Positions 62,716 through 64,000 of a stretch of DNA of 64,000 nucleotides are shown here, piece after piece (positions within the stretch are counted from its first letter, which is position 1; every line of letters begins with the position of its first letter). Origin of the DNA: an uncultured Clostridia bacterium (GTDB lineage: Bacteria; Bacillota; Clostridia; Christensenellales; QALW01). The stretch covers positions 1 to 64,000 of the forward strand of contig CAKRZX010000007.1 of assembly GCA_934434555.1 (NCBI GenBank), in the 5' to 3' direction. The notes beneath the pieces are model-generated. The model searched no databases and had not been told where the DNA came from. It saw only the letters and a program-made list of their open reading frames with translations. Made by a program: the position numbers and the translations under genes.

Positions 62716-62958
62716 TTCGGATTTAAGGTTTTAAGGGAAAAAGTAAACTGCGGATATATACCGGGCTTATTATCGGAATCTGTGTAAAGGTGGTACCAGA
62801 TAATAGGGTACCTATCCGAACCCGTTCAAATGTGCAAAAAACGCACATCTGCTTCGTCAAAGCGTCTTATAATATCTCCTATATTATCTCACCGCTTTTC
62901 CTTGTATCTGCACATTTTTACGAATCTCCGACCTTAAACCGAATTATTTTTTAGTTTT
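62716..62958 (+). ncRNA. Candidate rod-shaped non-coding RNA
   Basis: No gene fits 62671-63068. The element closes with TTCGG-a-TTTAAGGT (62716-62729) pairing with ACCTTAAACCGAA (62931-62943) and then a U-rich run (TTATTTTTTAGTTTTT), as at the end of an independent transcript. A second helix, AAGGGAAAAAG/CTTTTCCTT, continues the rod, and inner hairpins GGTACC-GGTACC, TGTGC-GCACA and ATAATAT-ATATTAT lie inside. The shape recalls 6S RNA; other classes are possible. The GGTGGTACC stretch resembles a T-box core, but no aminoacyl-tRNA gene follows. Confidence 0.5.
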
Positions 62959-63068
62959 TCAAGGCGGCGGAACGCAGGAATACCGGGAGTATTTCAAGTT
63001 TCGGCAACGCAAAAAAGCGGAAAAAGAATCGGTTTAAGGCGTGGCTTGGATGGGTACCGTAACCCTGG

Positions 63069-63194
63069 TTTGTACAGCACCGCATGGTATACCTTTGAAC
63101 CGCCGTCCTAAATCGTACCTTTCGGAATGGGAATACAAAGAACAATCAGCAGCAGAAGTACGAGAACGGAAATAAAAATCACTTTTTCTTTCAT
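63069..63194 (-). pseudogene. Small membrane protein gene interrupted by a TAG stop
   Basis: A good ribosome site (CGGAGGATTTTAAT) precedes an ATG at 63194 that encodes MKEKVIFISVLVLLLLIVLC and IPIPKGTI, then a TAG at 63110-63108. In the same frame the next codons read DGGSKVYHAVLYK, which is the expected continuation of a common Clostridia small lipoprotein-like family (IPIP..DGGT..Y.AL.YK). After that the homology fades. So it is a pseudogene with an internal stop; the 28-residue peptide could still be made. Confidence 0.65.
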
Positions 63195-63301
63195 ATTAAA
63201 ATCCTCCGTTGATTAATTCTTAAATACATTGTAGCAAAAAATCGGCAGAAAATCAATACCAAAACTCAAATTTTTTATTAAAAATGCGAAAAACAAAATT
63301 A

Positions 63302-63320
63302 TTTGCCCACTTTTGCCCAC
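63302..63320 (-). promoter_or_regulatory. Upstream MraZ-box-like repeat, inverted
   Basis: On the minus strand TGGGC-AAAAG-TGGGC: two TGGGN units with a five-base spacer, the layout of the MraZ operator, about 200 bases before mraZ. The interval 63195-63525 otherwise holds only mraZ control sequence. Confidence 0.55.
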
Positions 63321-63393
63321 GGCATAAATGAGCGGCAACAGGTTCCGAAAGCCCGTAAAAAGGCGGTTCGGAACTTTTTTTTGCCTTTTGAAT

Positions 63394-63474
63394 GTTGCAA
63401 AGTGGGCAAAAGACAAAAAAATAATAAAAAAATCAATAAAAAGTGTTGCAAAGTGGGCAAAAAAGTGGTAATAT
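63394..63474 (+). promoter_or_regulatory. mraZ promoter embedded in operator repeats
   Basis: GTTGCAAAGTGGGCAAAA occurs at 63394-63411 and again at 63445-63462, and AAAGTGG a third time at 63462-63468. TTGCAA (63446-63451), a 17-base spacer and TAATAT (63469-63474) form the promoter inside the second and third boxes, so MraZ binding would block it. Confidence 0.78.
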
Positions 63475-63525
63475 ATAAAGCGTAACTAACTATCACTATA
63501 AAATTTTCTGACGGGAGGTGTGAAT

Positions 63526-63981
63526 ATGGCGCTTAAAGGCTTTTTGGGGCAGTACGATGTTACGGTCGACGACAAGGGTCGTGTTCGCATTCCCGCAAAG
63601 TATAAATCGCAGTTGGGCGAGGAATTCATCATTTCCTGCGGCTCAAATGCCTGTTTGGCAATTTATCCTATGGAAAAGTGGGAAAAACTGACCGAGCAGG
63701 TTGAAGCACTTCCCGAATTTGACGAGCAGACAGCCGAATTCAAGCGCAGTATTTACACCAACGCCACGTGGGGCGAGTTTGATTCGGCGGGACGTGTGCT
63801 TATTCCCATAAGATACAGGGAATACGCGGGGCTGAAAAAGGAACTTGTTATAAGCGGCGTAGGTGACCATTTTGAAATCTGGGACGCCGAAAATTGGGCA
63901 ACGGGAGAATACAATTCCCTTGCAAAGCGCAGAGATTTACAAAAAGATATAGCGCTTAAAATGTCCGGAGGGAATAAGTAA
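63526..63981 (+). CDS. mraZ: Transcriptional regulator MraZ
   Basis: 151 residues from the ATG at 63526 behind GGGAGGTG. Two AbrB-like swapped-hairpin domains, each with the signature D-x-x-GR-x-x-IP: DDKGRVRIPAKY and DSAGRVLIPIRY. It is the first gene of the dcw cluster and represses its own promoter. Its stop overlaps the next start by one base. Confidence 0.96.
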   Translation: MALKGFLGQYDVTVDDKGRVRIPAKYKSQLGEEFIISCGSNACLAIYPMEKWEKLTEQVEALPEFDEQTAEFKRSIYTNATWGEFDSAGRVLIPIRYREYAGLKKELVISGVGDHFEIWDAENWATGEYNSLAKRRDLQKDIALKMSGGNK

Positions 63982-64000
63982 TGGAGTTTAAGCACACATC
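63981..64000 (+). CDS. rsmH: Start of rsmH, cut by window edge
   Basis: GGAGGGAATAAGTA precedes an ATG that reads MEFKHT, the usual start of the 16S rRNA cytosine-1402 N4-methyltransferase (MEFKHxxVL). The call rests on these six residues and the mraZ-rsmH order. Confidence 0.7.

Noticed and set aside
62780..62820. T-box riboswitch suggested by GGTGGTACC
   Set aside because: No Stem I specifier region and no aminoacyl-tRNA synthetase or amino-acid gene follows; the motif lies inside a rod-like fold.

Overview
The window looks like a chromosomal piece of an uncultured, anaerobic, low-to-moderate G+C member of the Clostridia (Bacillota), probably from an animal gut. Reasons: SpoIID (spore-former lineage), an NrdG activase (anaerobic ribonucleotide reduction), an ECF-type vitamin transporter, single-chain GlyRS, SipW-type exported proteins, the Gram-positive Wzz/CpsD/CpsB triad, MraZ ahead of rsmH, many TTG/GTG starts behind strong AGGAGG-like sites, and near-consensus TTGACA-17-TATAAT promoters. 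I see no rRNA, tRNA, CRISPR array or transposase gene.

Layout. 1-3960: two SipW/TasA-type secreted paralogues (the first cut by the window edge) and a membrane protein with the same AWF motif and a Pro/Thr/Glu-rich tail; hairpin-rich RNA elements lie between them. 3961-4568: two copies of a dispersed repeat. 4569-8163: DUF4363/DUF421 pair, an SH3b protein and a VanW protein. 8240-16939: sugar utilisation island with rhaA, AraC regulator, enolase-superfamily acid-sugar dehydratase, GH13, RraA-type aldolase, SDR, an AlkD-like protein and GH10. 16992-17654: cysteine-rich small protein and a decayed gene fragment. 17816-27418: gyrB-gyrA, nrdG-dut-vanZ, an ECF S component next to coaX, and htpG.

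27419-31082 is a patchwork: a consensus promoter and structured leader end in a broken cytidylate-kinase-like gene, followed by a membrane protein, an isochorismatase-like hydrolase and a transglutaminase lipoprotein whose 3' end runs into a repeat copy, then a peptidoglycan-binding secreted protein. 31144-37226: queH, a DUF1292-like protein, an orphan ParA coupled to a tubby/LURP-one protein, an EamA exporter, spoIID and rho. 37398-40238: a phosphoglycerate-mutase-like protein lacking key residues, a CPBP protease, rlmH and tadA. 40268-44798: GH127 arabinofuranosidase with divergent AraC regulator, fba and a lipid kinase. 44945-53382: recX, NAD(P)HX repair enzyme, an amino-acid ABC transporter, glyQS and a membrane-anchored GH99-like protein.

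53442-64000: nth, obg-nadD-yqeK-rsfS, a tandem leader repeat in front of a GT2-pgi-wzz-cpsD-cpsB surface-polysaccharide set, a long rod-shaped putative RNA, a small pseudogene, and mraZ with its operator repeats at the start of the division and cell wall (dcw) cluster.

Strongest leads: the tandem leader repeat, the rod-like RNA at 62716-62958, the structured leader cut off at a broken kinase gene, the tyrosine cluster on the Wzz protein instead of the kinase, the degenerate phosphoglycerate mutase, the RraA-based sugar-acid pathway, and the paired hairpins after the SipW-type genes. Function calls rest on motifs read by eye; no database search was run.
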